From: an uncultured Lachnospiraceae bacterium
Lineage (GTDB): Bacteria > Bacillota > Clostridia > Lachnospirales > Lachnospiraceae
NCBI GenBank assembly: GCA_947591115.1
Contig: CANQCX010000078.1
Location: forward strand, 1-8,710
Reading direction: 5' to 3'
Length of the DNA: 8,710 nucleotides
In this document: positions 1-7,269 of the stretch, piece after piece
Layout of the letters: every line of letters begins with the position of its first letter
How positions within the stretch are numbered: the first letter of the stretch is position 1
The notes under the pieces: generated by a model
Seen by the model: the letters and a program-made list of their open reading frames with translations, nothing else
What the model was told of the DNA's origin: nothing
Database searches by the model: none
Position numbers and translations under genes: made by a program

Positions 1-518
1 GGCGACGTCTGCGTCCTCAAAAGGATCTTGTCATTGATGTAAAACGTATCCTGCTCATCCTTCGCCGGATGGTTCGCCGGAATATTCAGCGCTTCGAAAT
101 TGTAATAATCGTATTCCACTTCCGGTCCTTCTACCACCTCGTATCCCATGCCGACAAAGATCCGCTCCACTTCATCGAGAACGGCGGCGTTCGGATGGCT
201 GTGCCCTAATCTGCTGCGCTTCGCCGGAAGGGTAACGTCAATGACTTCATGCTTTAACTTCGCTTCCAGTTCAGCCGCTTCCAGACGCATTTTCGTCTCC
301 TCTAACATCTGCTCGATGGCGGCTCTGGTCTCGTTCACCCACTGGCCGACCTGCGGGCGGTCCTCCGGCGCAACGTCTTTCATGCTTTTTAAAACGGCGG
401 TCAGCTCGCCCTTCTTCCCGAGAAAAGCAACGCGCACGTCATTCAGCTTCGTAAGGCCGTCGGACGACTGGATCTCGCGCATGGCATTTTCCCTGATTTT
501 TTGCAGCTTTTCTTTCAT
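1..518 (-). CDS. pheS: Phenylalanyl-tRNA synthetase alpha subunit, N-terminal part (cut by window edge)
   Basis: PheS pairs with PheT to form the cytoplasmic alpha2beta2 enzyme that charges tRNA-Phe. The visible 172 residues begin MKEKLQKIRENA and form a charged helical arm (about residues 1-85), as expected for the tRNA-binding coiled coil of PheS. The class II catalytic core then begins, with LPAKRSRLGHSHP, a VGMGYEVVEGPEVE segment and the family motif HPAKDEQDTFYI, before the frame runs off the window at base 1. The start at 518 is supported by AAAAGGAGA seven bases upstream (GGAG to ATG). pheT would be expected beyond the left edge, which is inferred from family gene order only. A promoter and attenuator-like leader lie upstream. 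The identification is secure; only the 3' part is missing. Confidence 0.96.
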   Translation of the reverse strand, partial: MKEKLQKIRENAMREIQSSDGLTKLNDVRVAFLGKKGELTAVLKSMKDVAPEDRPQVGQWVNETRAAIEQMLEETKMRLEAAELEAKLKHEVIDVTLPAKRSRLGHSHPNAAVLDEVERIFVGMGYEVVEGPEVEYDYYNFEALNIPANHPAKDEQDTFYINDKILLRTQTS

Positions 519-565
519 GGTTTGTCTCCTTTTGCAATATAAAAATCATTATTTCCTTTCAAACG

Positions 566-606
566 AAAAAAACCGCCCCTATAGACAGGGACGGATAACA
601 TCCGCC
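566..606 (-). terminator. Attenuator-like terminator with overlapping alternative hairpin in the pheS leader
   Basis: Read on the minus strand, CCGUCCC (594-588) pairs with GGGGCGG (579-573) around an 8-base loop. A run of seven U (572-566) follows, which is a typical intrinsic terminator. Its 5' arm also belongs to an upstream hairpin, GGCGGAU-GUU-AUCCGUC (606-590), so the two structures exclude each other. The terminator sits between the promoter at 622-650 and pheS, so it probably attenuates pheS. I see no UGGN bulge of a T-box. A terminator for the upstream gene is the alternative reading. Confidence 0.7.
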
Positions 607-621
607 TTTTTCACAACGATT

Positions 622-650
622 ATTTTAACACAGGGGATGCAAAACATCAA
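622..650 (-). promoter_or_regulatory. Sigma-A-type promoter of pheS
   Basis: On the minus strand, TTGATG (650-645) is followed after exactly 17 bases by TAAAAT (627-622). Transcription should begin near 615, about 97 bases before the pheS start codon and just ahead of the attenuator-like leader. No experimental support is available. Confidence 0.7.
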
Positions 651-659
651 GATTGATTT

Positions 660-768
660 TCAATTTCTTCCCACCAGTTCAGCCAGCCGGTTTCCGATGA
701 GTGACGTCATGCTTGCATGAACGGCACACACTTCTGACAATAAAATCGGAAGCGTGGGGTTTCCTGAT
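660..768 (-). pseudogene. Possible 3' remnant of an unidentified gene
   Basis: Directly after the RhuM stop codon, another frame stays open to a TGA at 660-662 and encodes about 34 residues, including PILLSEVCAVHAS and MTSLIGNRLAELVG. Codon choice and composition look like those of the core genes rather than random intergenic DNA. The stop lies 10 bases before the pheS -35 element, as expected for a native gene preceding pheS. There is no plausible start of its own: the open frame runs back into RhuM in a different frame. I do not recognise the family. One reading is the C-terminal stub of a gene truncated when the RhuM gene arrived; chance is the alternative. Confidence 0.3.
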
Positions 769-1803
769 TTATTTTGTTTGTTTGCTGTTTTCTTCGATAT
801 TTGCCACAAGACGGTCGAAATCACTCTGATATGTTCTGTCCTGCAAAACACGGAATTTTTCAAATTCACTTTCTGCAAACGCCTTTGCGATGGCAGCGGT
901 CACTTTGCCTTTGTCATGTAAAATATCTTCTTCGTTGAACTGGAGGAACGCATCCAAACGATTAACCCAATCCTGCATATACATGATATTTCCCCGCCGC
1001 GCCTGTCTTTCGGCATAGTCCAGATACATTGTCACGATCTCATTCAGATTTATCATTTCTTCTTCGTTCAAGTAGTTTTTGGCGATTGAAACATCCGACT
1101 TGCGAATACGCCCCTGCGGAGCATTTTTCCAAGTTGTCAAGCCCATGTTGGGTTTTGTGCTATCGGCTCGTCCATAAACAATCTCAGCCGCCGTATGATG
1201 AGTGACAGCGTAATGAAGCTTATTCTGTACTGTGGCAAAAAACTCTTTTGTAACAGGACTGTTCACATCATAGTCAGCACTGCACTGGGAGTAAATGTCC
1301 GTGATTTTTTGATAAAAACGGCGTTCGCTGGAGCGAATATCACGAATACGCTCCAACTGTTCCTCAAAATAGTCCTTACCAAAGAGGTTTTCTGGTTCTC
1401 GCAGTCGTGCATCGTCCATCACATAGCCTTTAATAATAAATTCTTTTAATACTCGATTTGCCCAAATGCGGAACATCGTAGCCTTTTTAGAATTAACACG
1501 GTATCCGACAGCAATAATGGCATCCAGATTGTAATAGCTTGTATTGTACCGCTTGCCGTCTGCCGCAGTTGTTTCCATTTTGGAAACAACTGCTTCTTCC
1601 TGCAATTCGCCGGATGCAAAAATATTTTTCAAATGTTTTGAAATAGCCGCCTTTTGCACTTCAAATAATTCTGCCATCTTTGCCTGCGTCAGCCACAAGT
1701 TTTCCTGATATAAAAGGATTTCAACCCGAACTTCACCATTATCGGTTTTATAAAACAGGATTTCCCTTGTTTCATAAGGAGTTAGTCCATATTCTTCGTT
1801 CAT
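769..1803 (-). CDS. rhuM: RhuM-family protein (virulence RhuM family)
   Basis: This 344-residue protein belongs to the RhuM family, named after a gene in the Salmonella SPI-3 island and widespread in bacterial accessory DNA; its biochemical role is not established. Numbered from an upstream ATG at 1809, a helix-turn-helix-like stretch (residues 39-64, WLTQAKMAELFEVQKAAISK) is followed by the family block around YNLDAIIAVGYRVNS (93-107). The C-terminal half carries HYAVTHHTAAEIVYGRAD (199-216) and NMGLTTW (221-227). Length matches the family, so the gene appears intact. I prefer the ATG at 1803 because AGGAAGG lies about 8 bases before it; the ATG at 1809 is only about 2 bases from it. The gene is more AT-rich than its neighbours and sits between an operon end and a possible gene stub, which suggests horizontal acquisition. 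Confidence 0.9.
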   Translation of the reverse strand: MNEEYGLTPYETREILFYKTDNGEVRVEILLYQENLWLTQAKMAELFEVQKAAISKHLKNIFASGELQEEAVVSKMETTAADGKRYNTSYYNLDAIIAVGYRVNSKKATMFRIWANRVLKEFIIKGYVMDDARLREPENLFGKDYFEEQLERIRDIRSSERRFYQKITDIYSQCSADYDVNSPVTKEFFATVQNKLHYAVTHHTAAEIVYGRADSTKPNMGLTTWKNAPQGRIRKSDVSIAKNYLNEEEMINLNEIVTMYLDYAERQARRGNIMYMQDWVNRLDAFLQFNEEDILHDKGKVTAAIAKAFAESEFEKFRVLQDRTYQSDFDRLVANIEENSKQTK

Positions 1804-1823
1804 ATCCATTCCCTTCCTATTTC

Positions 1824-1832
1824 AGTATAACA
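1824..1832 (-). promoter_or_regulatory. Extended -10 promoter of the RhuM gene
   Basis: The minus strand reads TGT-TATACT (1832-1824), an extended -10 element. No good -35 lies 17 bases upstream. The transcript would begin around 1817, leaving a very short leader that contains the AGGAAGG ribosome site. Confidence 0.45.
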
Positions 1833-1858
1833 CGTCTTCCGGCAAATTGGCTATTTAA

Positions 1859-2959
1859 TTATAAAAATTCGATTTGTTTTCCTGTCCTTTTGGCGTAATC
1901 GAGCAGCTCCTCATTCGCCTTTTCCAGACTTTTAAATGCGCGTCTGCAGCTAATGACGCATTTGCAGCGATCGATCTTTGTCTTTGCTTCCCGAATCCGT
2001 TCCTCCGGAATCGGTTCAAAAGCCTCCGCCGCTACCGTTTCCGCCGCCAGCGCGCGCGCCGCCGGATAGTCCAGATCGTTGTCATACAAAATTCCGGTCA
2101 TAAACGCCTTCTGCTGCCGCTGCAGCCTCCGGTAAACGCGCCTTCCGGTTCCGCCTCCCGCGATGACAAAGATCTCCGGTTCGCCTGCGGCAGCCTGTAA
2201 TTCCATCGTACCGCTTTCTTCCTCAAAGCTTCCGGATTCGATTCCAAAAAGCTCCTTCATATATCCCGCCTGAAATACGTCCTCCGGTCTTCCGAACCGC
2301 TCTACATATTCGCCGTTCACGCAGAGAATCCAGTCCGAAACGCGTTCCGCCAGCTCCAGCTCGTGCATGGACATGATAACCGTCATCTTCTTTTTTCGTC
2401 TTAATTCCTGAAGAGCGGATAAAAATTCCAGCTTATATTTTACATCCAAAAAGGAGGTCGGTTCATCCAGAATGATAACCTCCGGCTCCTGACAGATGGC
2501 TCGCGCAAGCATTACCCGCTGCCTTTGCCCGTCGCTGATTCTGGTAAAATCTTTATCTTTGATATCCGTTACCTGAACCAGCTCCATTGCCTCACGAACA
2601 ACCTCAAGATCCGTCTCCGACAAAAGTCCGAAACGTCCGGTGTACGGATATCTGCCGGTCGCCGCTACGTCCTCGCAGGTCATCCATTCGGTTTTTAATT
2701 TTTCCGTAAATACTACCGACATTTTCCGAGACAGTTCCTTTCCCGACATTTGTACAAGGTCTTGGGAACCGAGATACACCGCTCCGCCGGTCAGCGGAAG
2801 CTGTCTGGCAATGGATTTTAAGATCGTAGTTTTTCCCGCGCCGTTCGGCCCGATAATGGTCAGAATCTCCCCTTTTTGAAGCTCGATCCCGATATCGCGG
2901 ATCAGCGGCTTGCCCTGATAACCGACGCTCATTTGTTTTGTCCGGAAATAATATCCCAT
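1859..2959 (-). CDS. ABC importer ATPase (FecE/BtuD type) with an extra C-terminal domain
   Basis: This is the ATP-hydrolysing subunit of the importer encoded by the two preceding genes. Residues 1-240 are a FecE/BtuD-like domain: Walker A GPNGAGKTT (37-45), signature ISDGQRQR (141-148, with Asp in place of the second Gly of LSGGQ), Walker B VIILDEPTS (161-169) and H-loop His199. The usual Q-loop glutamine is not seen; the region reads SVVFTEKL (81-88). A further 110 or so residues (258-366) are not part of the standard ATPase. They begin with a beta strand and glycine-rich turn, FVIAGGGTGRRVYR (264-277), like a Rossmann nucleotide-binding loop, and include RCKCVISCRR (331-340). The gene starts 4 bases after the permease stop, with an AGAGG site inside that gene. 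It ends the operon, and no terminator is evident before the RhuM gene. Substrate is inferred from the riboswitch. Confidence 0.93.
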   Translation of the reverse strand: MGYYFRTKQMSVGYQGKPLIRDIGIELQKGEILTIIGPNGAGKTTILKSIARQLPLTGGAVYLGSQDLVQMSGKELSRKMSVVFTEKLKTEWMTCEDVAATGRYPYTGRFGLLSETDLEVVREAMELVQVTDIKDKDFTRISDGQRQRVMLARAICQEPEVIILDEPTSFLDVKYKLEFLSALQELRRKKKMTVIMSMHELELAERVSDWILCVNGEYVERFGRPEDVFQAGYMKELFGIESGSFEEESGTMELQAAAGEPEIFVIAGGGTGRRVYRRLQRQQKAFMTGILYDNDLDYPAARALAAETVAAEAFEPIPEERIREAKTKIDRCKCVISCRRAFKSLEKANEELLDYAKRTGKQIEFL

Positions 2960-2963
2960 TATC

Positions 2964-3986
2964 TTATGCCGTCCTCTCTTTTTTCCTCTCCGCCATGATC
3001 CAAAGCACCACCGGCGCGCCGAAGATCGCCGTTACCGTACTGATGCTTAATTCCGTCGGCGGCAGAAGGGTTCTTGCCAGCAGATCGCAAAACAGGCAGA
3101 ATACGCTTCCGCCCAGAAAACAAGCGGGGATCATCAAAAGCGGCGCACTTGTGCGAAACATTTTTTTGACCAGATGCGGCGTCGCAATCCCCACAAAAGA
3201 AATCGGGCCTGCAAACGCTACGATGCAGGCGGATAAAATACTGGATAAAATCACGATGCCGATACGCAAAAGCGGTACATTGACGCCTAGATTCTGCGCG
3301 TAAACCTCGCCATGTTGATATGCCTCCAGAGGCTTAGACAGAAGAAAAACAAGGACGGCGGTTACCGCCACCACCACCGACATCACGCGTACGTTTTCCC
3401 ATGTCATGCCGGAAAAACTGCCCTGCGACCAGTTGTGCAGATTGACGATATCCGCGTCGTCCGCAAAGGTTACGACCAGCTCCGTAACTGCGGAACAGAT
3501 GTAGCCGATCATTACGCCGCTGACGACCAGCATGGACATGCCGCGAACCCGCCGCGACAGCAAAAGCACAAAACCCATAGACAAAAGCGCGCCTAAAAAA
3601 GCCGCCATGATCATGTCCGCGGAAGTTACCCGAACGGAGCGTTCCAGCAAAAATACCATGACCAGCGCAACTGCCATTTTGGCTCCGGAGGAGATTCCCA
3701 AAACAAACGGACCGGCAATCGGATTGTGAAAAAACGTCTGCAAAAGATACCCCGCCAGCGCCAGCGCGCCGCCGAGGATCAGTACCGCCAATGCCCGAGG
3801 CATCCGAAGCTCCCACAGGATTTTTGCGGCGGTTTCATTCGTTCCCGCTCCGGTCAGCGCATTTTTGATTTCCGCAAGCGGAATCGTTACGCTTCCGATC
3901 CCGATGTTCAGCAGAAAAAAGAAAACTACGCAAAATCCAAGAAAAAGAAACGCCGCAGCATATCGGTACGTTTTGTTGTTTTTCAT
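2964..3986 (-). CDS. FecCD-family ABC transporter permease (corrinoid/siderophore/haem type)
   Basis: This 340-residue membrane protein would form the homodimeric channel through which the solute enters the cell. It has the FecCD/BtuC layout of many hydrophobic helices, starting at residues 11-30. It carries the N-terminal family block ELRMPRALAVLILGGALALA (59-78), then LLQTFFHNPIAGPFVLGISS (81-100). The late block AGPISFVGIATPHLVK (259-274) contains the loop that contacts the ATPase, and PPTELSISTVTAIFGAP (309-325) is the usual ending. Length is normal. AGGAGG lies 9 bases before the ATG, 18 bases after the solute-binding gene stop. Family membership is secure. The family imports cobalamin, haem and ferric siderophores, and sequence alone does not separate these; the cobalamin riboswitch favours corrinoids. 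Confidence 0.95.
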   Translation of the reverse strand: MKNNKTYRYAAAFLFLGFCVVFFFLLNIGIGSVTIPLAEIKNALTGAGTNETAAKILWELRMPRALAVLILGGALALAGYLLQTFFHNPIAGPFVLGISSGAKMAVALVMVFLLERSVRVTSADMIMAAFLGALLSMGFVLLLSRRVRGMSMLVVSGVMIGYICSAVTELVVTFADDADIVNLHNWSQGSFSGMTWENVRVMSVVVAVTAVLVFLLSKPLEAYQHGEVYAQNLGVNVPLLRIGIVILSSILSACIVAFAGPISFVGIATPHLVKKMFRTSAPLLMIPACFLGGSVFCLFCDLLARTLLPPTELSISTVTAIFGAPVVLWIMAERKKERTA

Positions 3987-4004
3987 AACCCGCCGCCTCC
4001 TGTG

Positions 4005-5153
4005 TTATTTAATCCGGAAAAGGAAATGCATATCCTCCTCCTCTTTTCCCGAAAGCATCGCATGGATATCCTCAATAAAAGCGCCTGCCGAAAGGGACTG
4101 CTGGTACATGTCATTGGTGGTGCACCAGACATTTCCTTCCCTGACCGCTTTAAAATCCGCAAGAAACCCGCATTTATCCATCAGCTCCTCCAAGCTGGAA
4201 ATTCCGCCGTCAATGGAACTGTTATAGATTAGATAATCGGCGTCCTTTGCGCTGTTATAGAATTCCTCCGCCTGAAGATTGACCGTCGAACGGCGGGTGT
4301 CCGGATCGCCCAGTTCTTCAAAAATATACCGACCTCCTGCCAGTTCTATCATTTTTGGCACATAGTCCGAGGACTGCCGAACCTGAATGAGTCCATTGGA
4401 AGTAACAAAGAAAAACGCGACCGTCTTTCCGGACGGCTGCGCTGTTTCCAGCCGCTCCAAAACTTCCGCCTGCGCCTGAAAAATCCGTTCCGCTTCCGCT
4501 TCTTTTCCCAGCAGCGCACCGAAAAATTTAACCCATTCCACCCGTCCCAGCGGATGCGGTTCATAGCTGGAATATTCTACGATAACCGGAATCCCAAAAT
4601 CCTCCAGTTTTTCAACCACCTCCGGCGAATGGGAAATCATCTGGTTCTCGATGGCCAGACGGCATCCGCTCGAAACCAGCAGCTCATAATCCGGCTTGCT
4701 GTATTTGCCCGCATACTGCAGCCTGCCCTCCGCCATCGCCGTTTTCGCTTCCTCGATAAACCAGTTTTCTTCCTTCTGTCCGGAAAAAGCTACCGCGTCG
4801 ATTCCGTCCAGCGCACAGAACATATCCATTACCGCGGAGGCAACCAGATAGATATCCTGAACCGGCTGCTGCAAAACAACGGTATCTTCTTTGGGAAGCT
4901 TTGGAATTTCCTTCCCTTCCGGCACGATGAGAAACGACCGATCGTCCATCGTCGTTGTCAGCATGGTATAGCCGCCCTGATAGTAATCGACTGTAAAATT
5001 CTGGGCGTAGCTAAGCTCCATGCTGCTTTCATAGATCAGCTCCGCCTCCGCCGGCTGCTCCTGCTGCGTCTCGGGAGCCGAAGAAGGACTGCTGCAGCTT
5101 ACCTGCGCCGTCAGTCCCAGCAAAAGCAGACACAGCAACCCCTTTTTTTTCAT
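4005..5153 (-). CDS. Solute-binding lipoprotein of the ABC importer (FepB/BtuF-like)
   Basis: This is an extracytoplasmic receptor that delivers solute to the FecCD permease. Residues are numbered here from an ATG at 5159. A basic start and hydrophobic core (8-18) lead to Cys22; the lipobox AQVSC is imperfect, with Gln at -3. The mature part has the helix-linked two-lobe plan of periplasmic binding proteins. Recognisable stretches are DGIDAVAFSG (118-127), KPDYELLVSSGCRLAIE (155-171), FGIPVIVEYSSYEPHPLGR (188-206), EWVKFFGALLGKE (208-220) and the end-lobe DADYLIYN (306-313). I choose the ATG at 5153 because AAGGAG lies 7 bases before it, against 1 base for the ATG at 5159. The ribosome site overlaps the end of the preceding gene, so translation may be coupled. 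Ligand is unproven; corrinoid or another tetrapyrrole is likely from context. Confidence 0.92.
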   Translation of the reverse strand: MKKKGLLCLLLLGLTAQVSCSSPSSAPETQQEQPAEAELIYESSMELSYAQNFTVDYYQGGYTMLTTTMDDRSFLIVPEGKEIPKLPKEDTVVLQQPVQDIYLVASAVMDMFCALDGIDAVAFSGQKEENWFIEEAKTAMAEGRLQYAGKYSKPDYELLVSSGCRLAIENQMISHSPEVVEKLEDFGIPVIVEYSSYEPHPLGRVEWVKFFGALLGKEAEAERIFQAQAEVLERLETAQPSGKTVAFFFVTSNGLIQVRQSSDYVPKMIELAGGRYIFEELGDPDTRRSTVNLQAEEFYNSAKDADYLIYNSSIDGGISSLEELMDKCGFLADFKAVREGNVWCTTNDMYQQSLSAGAFIEDIHAMLSGKEEEDMHFLFRIK

Positions 5154-5164
5154 GCTCATACTCC

Positions 5165-6040
5165 TTATTCCGCCGCTTTTGCCGTATCGGAACGGAACGT
5201 AAGCGTATACTCGATCTCATGCGGCGTACTCATTGCTACCGTATCGCCAATGACCGTTACCGGCACATCCAAAGCCGGAACCGGAATTTCAAAGACGCTG
5301 TTTCCTTCCGTTTGAAGCGGCAGATATTTCTCATTATCCACGATCATATAATCATAATTTGCACTGTTCCATTCTACGGTTGCCGTTTTGTTTTCTCCGG
5401 CTACCGTAAGCTTCGCCGGAGAGAGGATTTTTGCTTTTCCGCTTCCCCCTTCAAACGTAAGCTCTATGGTATATTCTCCGTCCGCAAGGGAGGTTTTTTG
5501 CCCCTCCGTTTCTTCCTTTGGCAGCGGATGGGAAACCTTTACCTTATGGTCGTACCATTTTCCCTTTGTTCCGATCAAAGCCAGATCGAATTCTTCTTCT
5601 ACCGCCGGAACCGGTACGTCAAAGCCATAGACCTCTTCGGTAGAACCGTCGCTGTAGGTAACGGTGTCCGTCGTCGGCTCAAGCAGCTTCGCCCCTTCCT
5701 TTTTCGCATCCTTTGCCAGACCGGAATAAAGATTTACGATATTCTTGGAACCCAGAGAAATATGAATGGTCATAGCTCCGTTTTCTACGGTCAGCGTCCC
5801 CTTTCCGTCACAGGCTTCGTTTACCCGAAACATACTGCTGTCCGTTTCAAAATCCGCTGTGTATACCCCGTCCGGCAGCTTTTCGCTCTCCGTCTGCTTT
5901 TCGCCCTCCGTCTGCCGGTTTTCCGTTTCGGAAACGACCGCTTCGGTTCCGGACTGCGGCTGCTTGGCGTCCTTGCCGGCGCATCCGGCAAGAAGCGCGC
6001 ACAACAATAAAATTCCCGATATGTTCGCTCTTTTTTTCAT
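5165..6040 (-). CDS. Lipoprotein with two tandem beta-rich domains, possible surface ligand binder
   Basis: A signal peptide with a canonical lipobox (LLAGC, Cys20) should anchor this 291-residue protein outside the membrane. A low-complexity Thr/Glu/Lys/Gln linker (30-55) follows. Two homologous domains then occur: about 57-172 (starting PDGVYTADF) and about 185-285 (starting ADGEYTIEL). Shared landmarks in order are DG-x-Y, L-T-V-(x)n-A-T/M-x, an S-K/A-N motif, FDVPVPA (140-146) matching FEIPVPA (250-256), and a Pro/Ser-His-rich end (VSHPL, STPHEIEY). The plan recalls NEAT-type haem-binding domains, but I cannot confirm that, and the NEAT YxxxY motif is not evident. It is the second gene of the operon; AGGAGAG overlaps the stop of the chelatase gene. 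A role in binding or handing over a tetrapyrrole or metal is inferred from context. Confidence 0.85.
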   Translation of the reverse strand: MKKRANISGILLLCALLAGCAGKDAKQPQSGTEAVVSETENRQTEGEKQTESEKLPDGVYTADFETDSSMFRVNEACDGKGTLTVENGAMTIHISLGSKNIVNLYSGLAKDAKKEGAKLLEPTTDTVTYSDGSTEEVYGFDVPVPAVEEEFDLALIGTKGKWYDHKVKVSHPLPKEETEGQKTSLADGEYTIELTFEGGSGKAKILSPAKLTVAGENKTATVEWNSANYDYMIVDNEKYLPLQTEGNSVFEIPVPALDVPVTVIGDTVAMSTPHEIEYTLTFRSDTAKAAE

Positions 6041-6049
6041 TCTTCTCTC

Positions 6050-7234
6050 CTATTGATCAATTACCGTTTTTGTATGCTCCGCATAAATGCGCTGAATCGC
6101 TTCAATTTCTCCCATTCCGCGTATCTGCGTGTCCACACTGTTAAATTTGCCGGAAGCGGTAAACATGCTTACCCATGAATCTTCTTCTTCGCCCGCCATA
6201 TCGTTGTTCGCATGATCGCCAGCCACCACCATCAGCGGCCTCAGAACGACCGAGGTATAACCGGCTTCTGCAACCGCCTCTATGATCGCCTCGCAGGAGG
6301 TTTCTTCCGGCTCTCCCTCTACCGTTCCGATAAATACATTGTCATAGCCAAGCTCCGCCATCTGCGCCTGCATCTGGCTATACGTAACCTTTGCGGAATG
6401 GGAAGTGCCATGTCCCATAAATACAAACGCCGTACCCGCTTCTTTTGCCTCCGCAAGACTGCCATATCCCGCAGTTTTTACCGCCTCAGCCGTCAATGCT
6501 TCCGCAACCGCTTTTTTATCCTCATTCAAAACGGCGGCGTCCGCACCGACCTCTCCCAGCAGCGGCTCCGCAACCTGTACGGTTTCAAACTTCTCCCGAT
6601 ACTGCTCCACCGCCTCCATCAGCTCGTCGTATTCCGCTCCATGCATTAAATGAGTCGGCTGTATCACAAGATGTTTTACCTGATTGGAAACCGCGCGCTC
6701 TAACGCCTGCTCCATGTTGTCGATTTTTTCCCCGTCTCTTGCCTGTATGTGGTTAATAATCGTCTGTGCGGTAAACGCCCTCCGGACCGACCAGTCCGGA
6801 AACGCCTCCTGAAGCGCGTCCTCAATTCCTTTGATATCCGCTGCCCGACTGTCGTTAAACGACGTGCCGAAGCTGACTACCAGAATTTCTTTTTCGCCGA
6901 TTTCGTCCTGATTGCGCGGATCGTCTTTGGACGCGTCTCCGGTATCTCTGCCGAAATAATCCGGATCCGCATTTTCGCCCTCTACCATTGCTTTCTGCTT
7001 CTCCGTCAAAGCATCCCATGCCGCTTTTGCCGCAGCACACTGCTGATCGGTCTGCTCGGTCCTCTCCTGAACATAAATGGCGTCAATCAGCGCCGCTGCC
7101 TCCGCCGCAGCCTGTTCGTCCGTTTTCTCGCTGCTCTCATTTTGAACGGAGCTTTCGCTTCCTCCGCCGCAGCCGCTTACTCCCGCTGCCACCATGACCG
7201 CTGCCAGAACCAATACCACAATCTTTTTCTTCAT
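6050..7234 (-). CDS. cbiK: Exported CbiK-type sirohydrochlorin cobaltochelatase lipoprotein
   Basis: CbiK inserts cobalt into sirohydrochlorin in anaerobic cobalamin synthesis, normally in the cytoplasm. Here a signal peptide with lipobox VSGC (Cys22) predicts a membrane-anchored extracytoplasmic protein. Residues 40-95 are a helical module (AALIDAI, AKAAWDALTEKQKAMV) like those in Firmicute surface proteins. The CbiK domain spans about 115-394: LVVSFGTSFNDS (118-129), IQPTHLMHGAEYDEL (191-205), FMGHGTSHSAK (272-282), GTVEGEPE (303-310) and LMVVAGDHANNDMA (334-347). By comparison with Salmonella CbiK, His275, Glu306 and His341 match the catalytic His145, Glu175 and His207, so activity is likely retained. 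AAAAGGAGG precedes the ATG. It is the first gene behind the cobalamin riboswitch. An exported form, CbiKP, is known in Desulfovibrio. The true substrate outside the cell, and insertion versus removal of metal, are unknown. Confidence 0.93.
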   Translation of the reverse strand: MKKKIVVLVLAAVMVAAGVSGCGGGSESSVQNESSEKTDEQAAAEAAALIDAIYVQERTEQTDQQCAAAKAAWDALTEKQKAMVEGENADPDYFGRDTGDASKDDPRNQDEIGEKEILVVSFGTSFNDSRAADIKGIEDALQEAFPDWSVRRAFTAQTIINHIQARDGEKIDNMEQALERAVSNQVKHLVIQPTHLMHGAEYDELMEAVEQYREKFETVQVAEPLLGEVGADAAVLNEDKKAVAEALTAEAVKTAGYGSLAEAKEAGTAFVFMGHGTSHSAKVTYSQMQAQMAELGYDNVFIGTVEGEPEETSCEAIIEAVAEAGYTSVVLRPLMVVAGDHANNDMAGEEEDSWVSMFTASGKFNSVDTQIRGMGEIEAIQRIYAEHTKTVIDQ

Positions 7235-7269
7235 GTTTTTCCTCCTTTTGCCCTTCGCTTGGTTTGTGC

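Noticed and set aside
536..562. Second pheS promoter after the terminator (TTGAAA, 15 bases, TATATT)
   Set aside because: The 15-base spacer is too short for a good sigma-A promoter, and the better promoter at 622-650 is upstream.
519..768. T-box leader upstream of pheS
   Set aside because: The terminator resembles T-box terminators, but no UGGN-containing antiterminator bulge or specifier stem is seen, and the predicted transcript leader is only about 97 bases.
735..768. Terminator after the RhuM gene
   Set aside because: Only a 4-bp GGAA/TTCC stem with a long loop is present, too weak to call.
3334..3816. Open frame inside the permease gene on the same strand
   Set aside because: It lies wholly within the clear FecCD permease, in another frame, and its sequence is Gly/Arg-rich shadow coding.
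4554..6010. Long plus-strand open frames opposite the two lipoprotein genes
   Set aside because: They are antisense to well-supported genes, have no ribosome sites or family motifs, and are rich in Arg and Phe as antisense shadows usually are.
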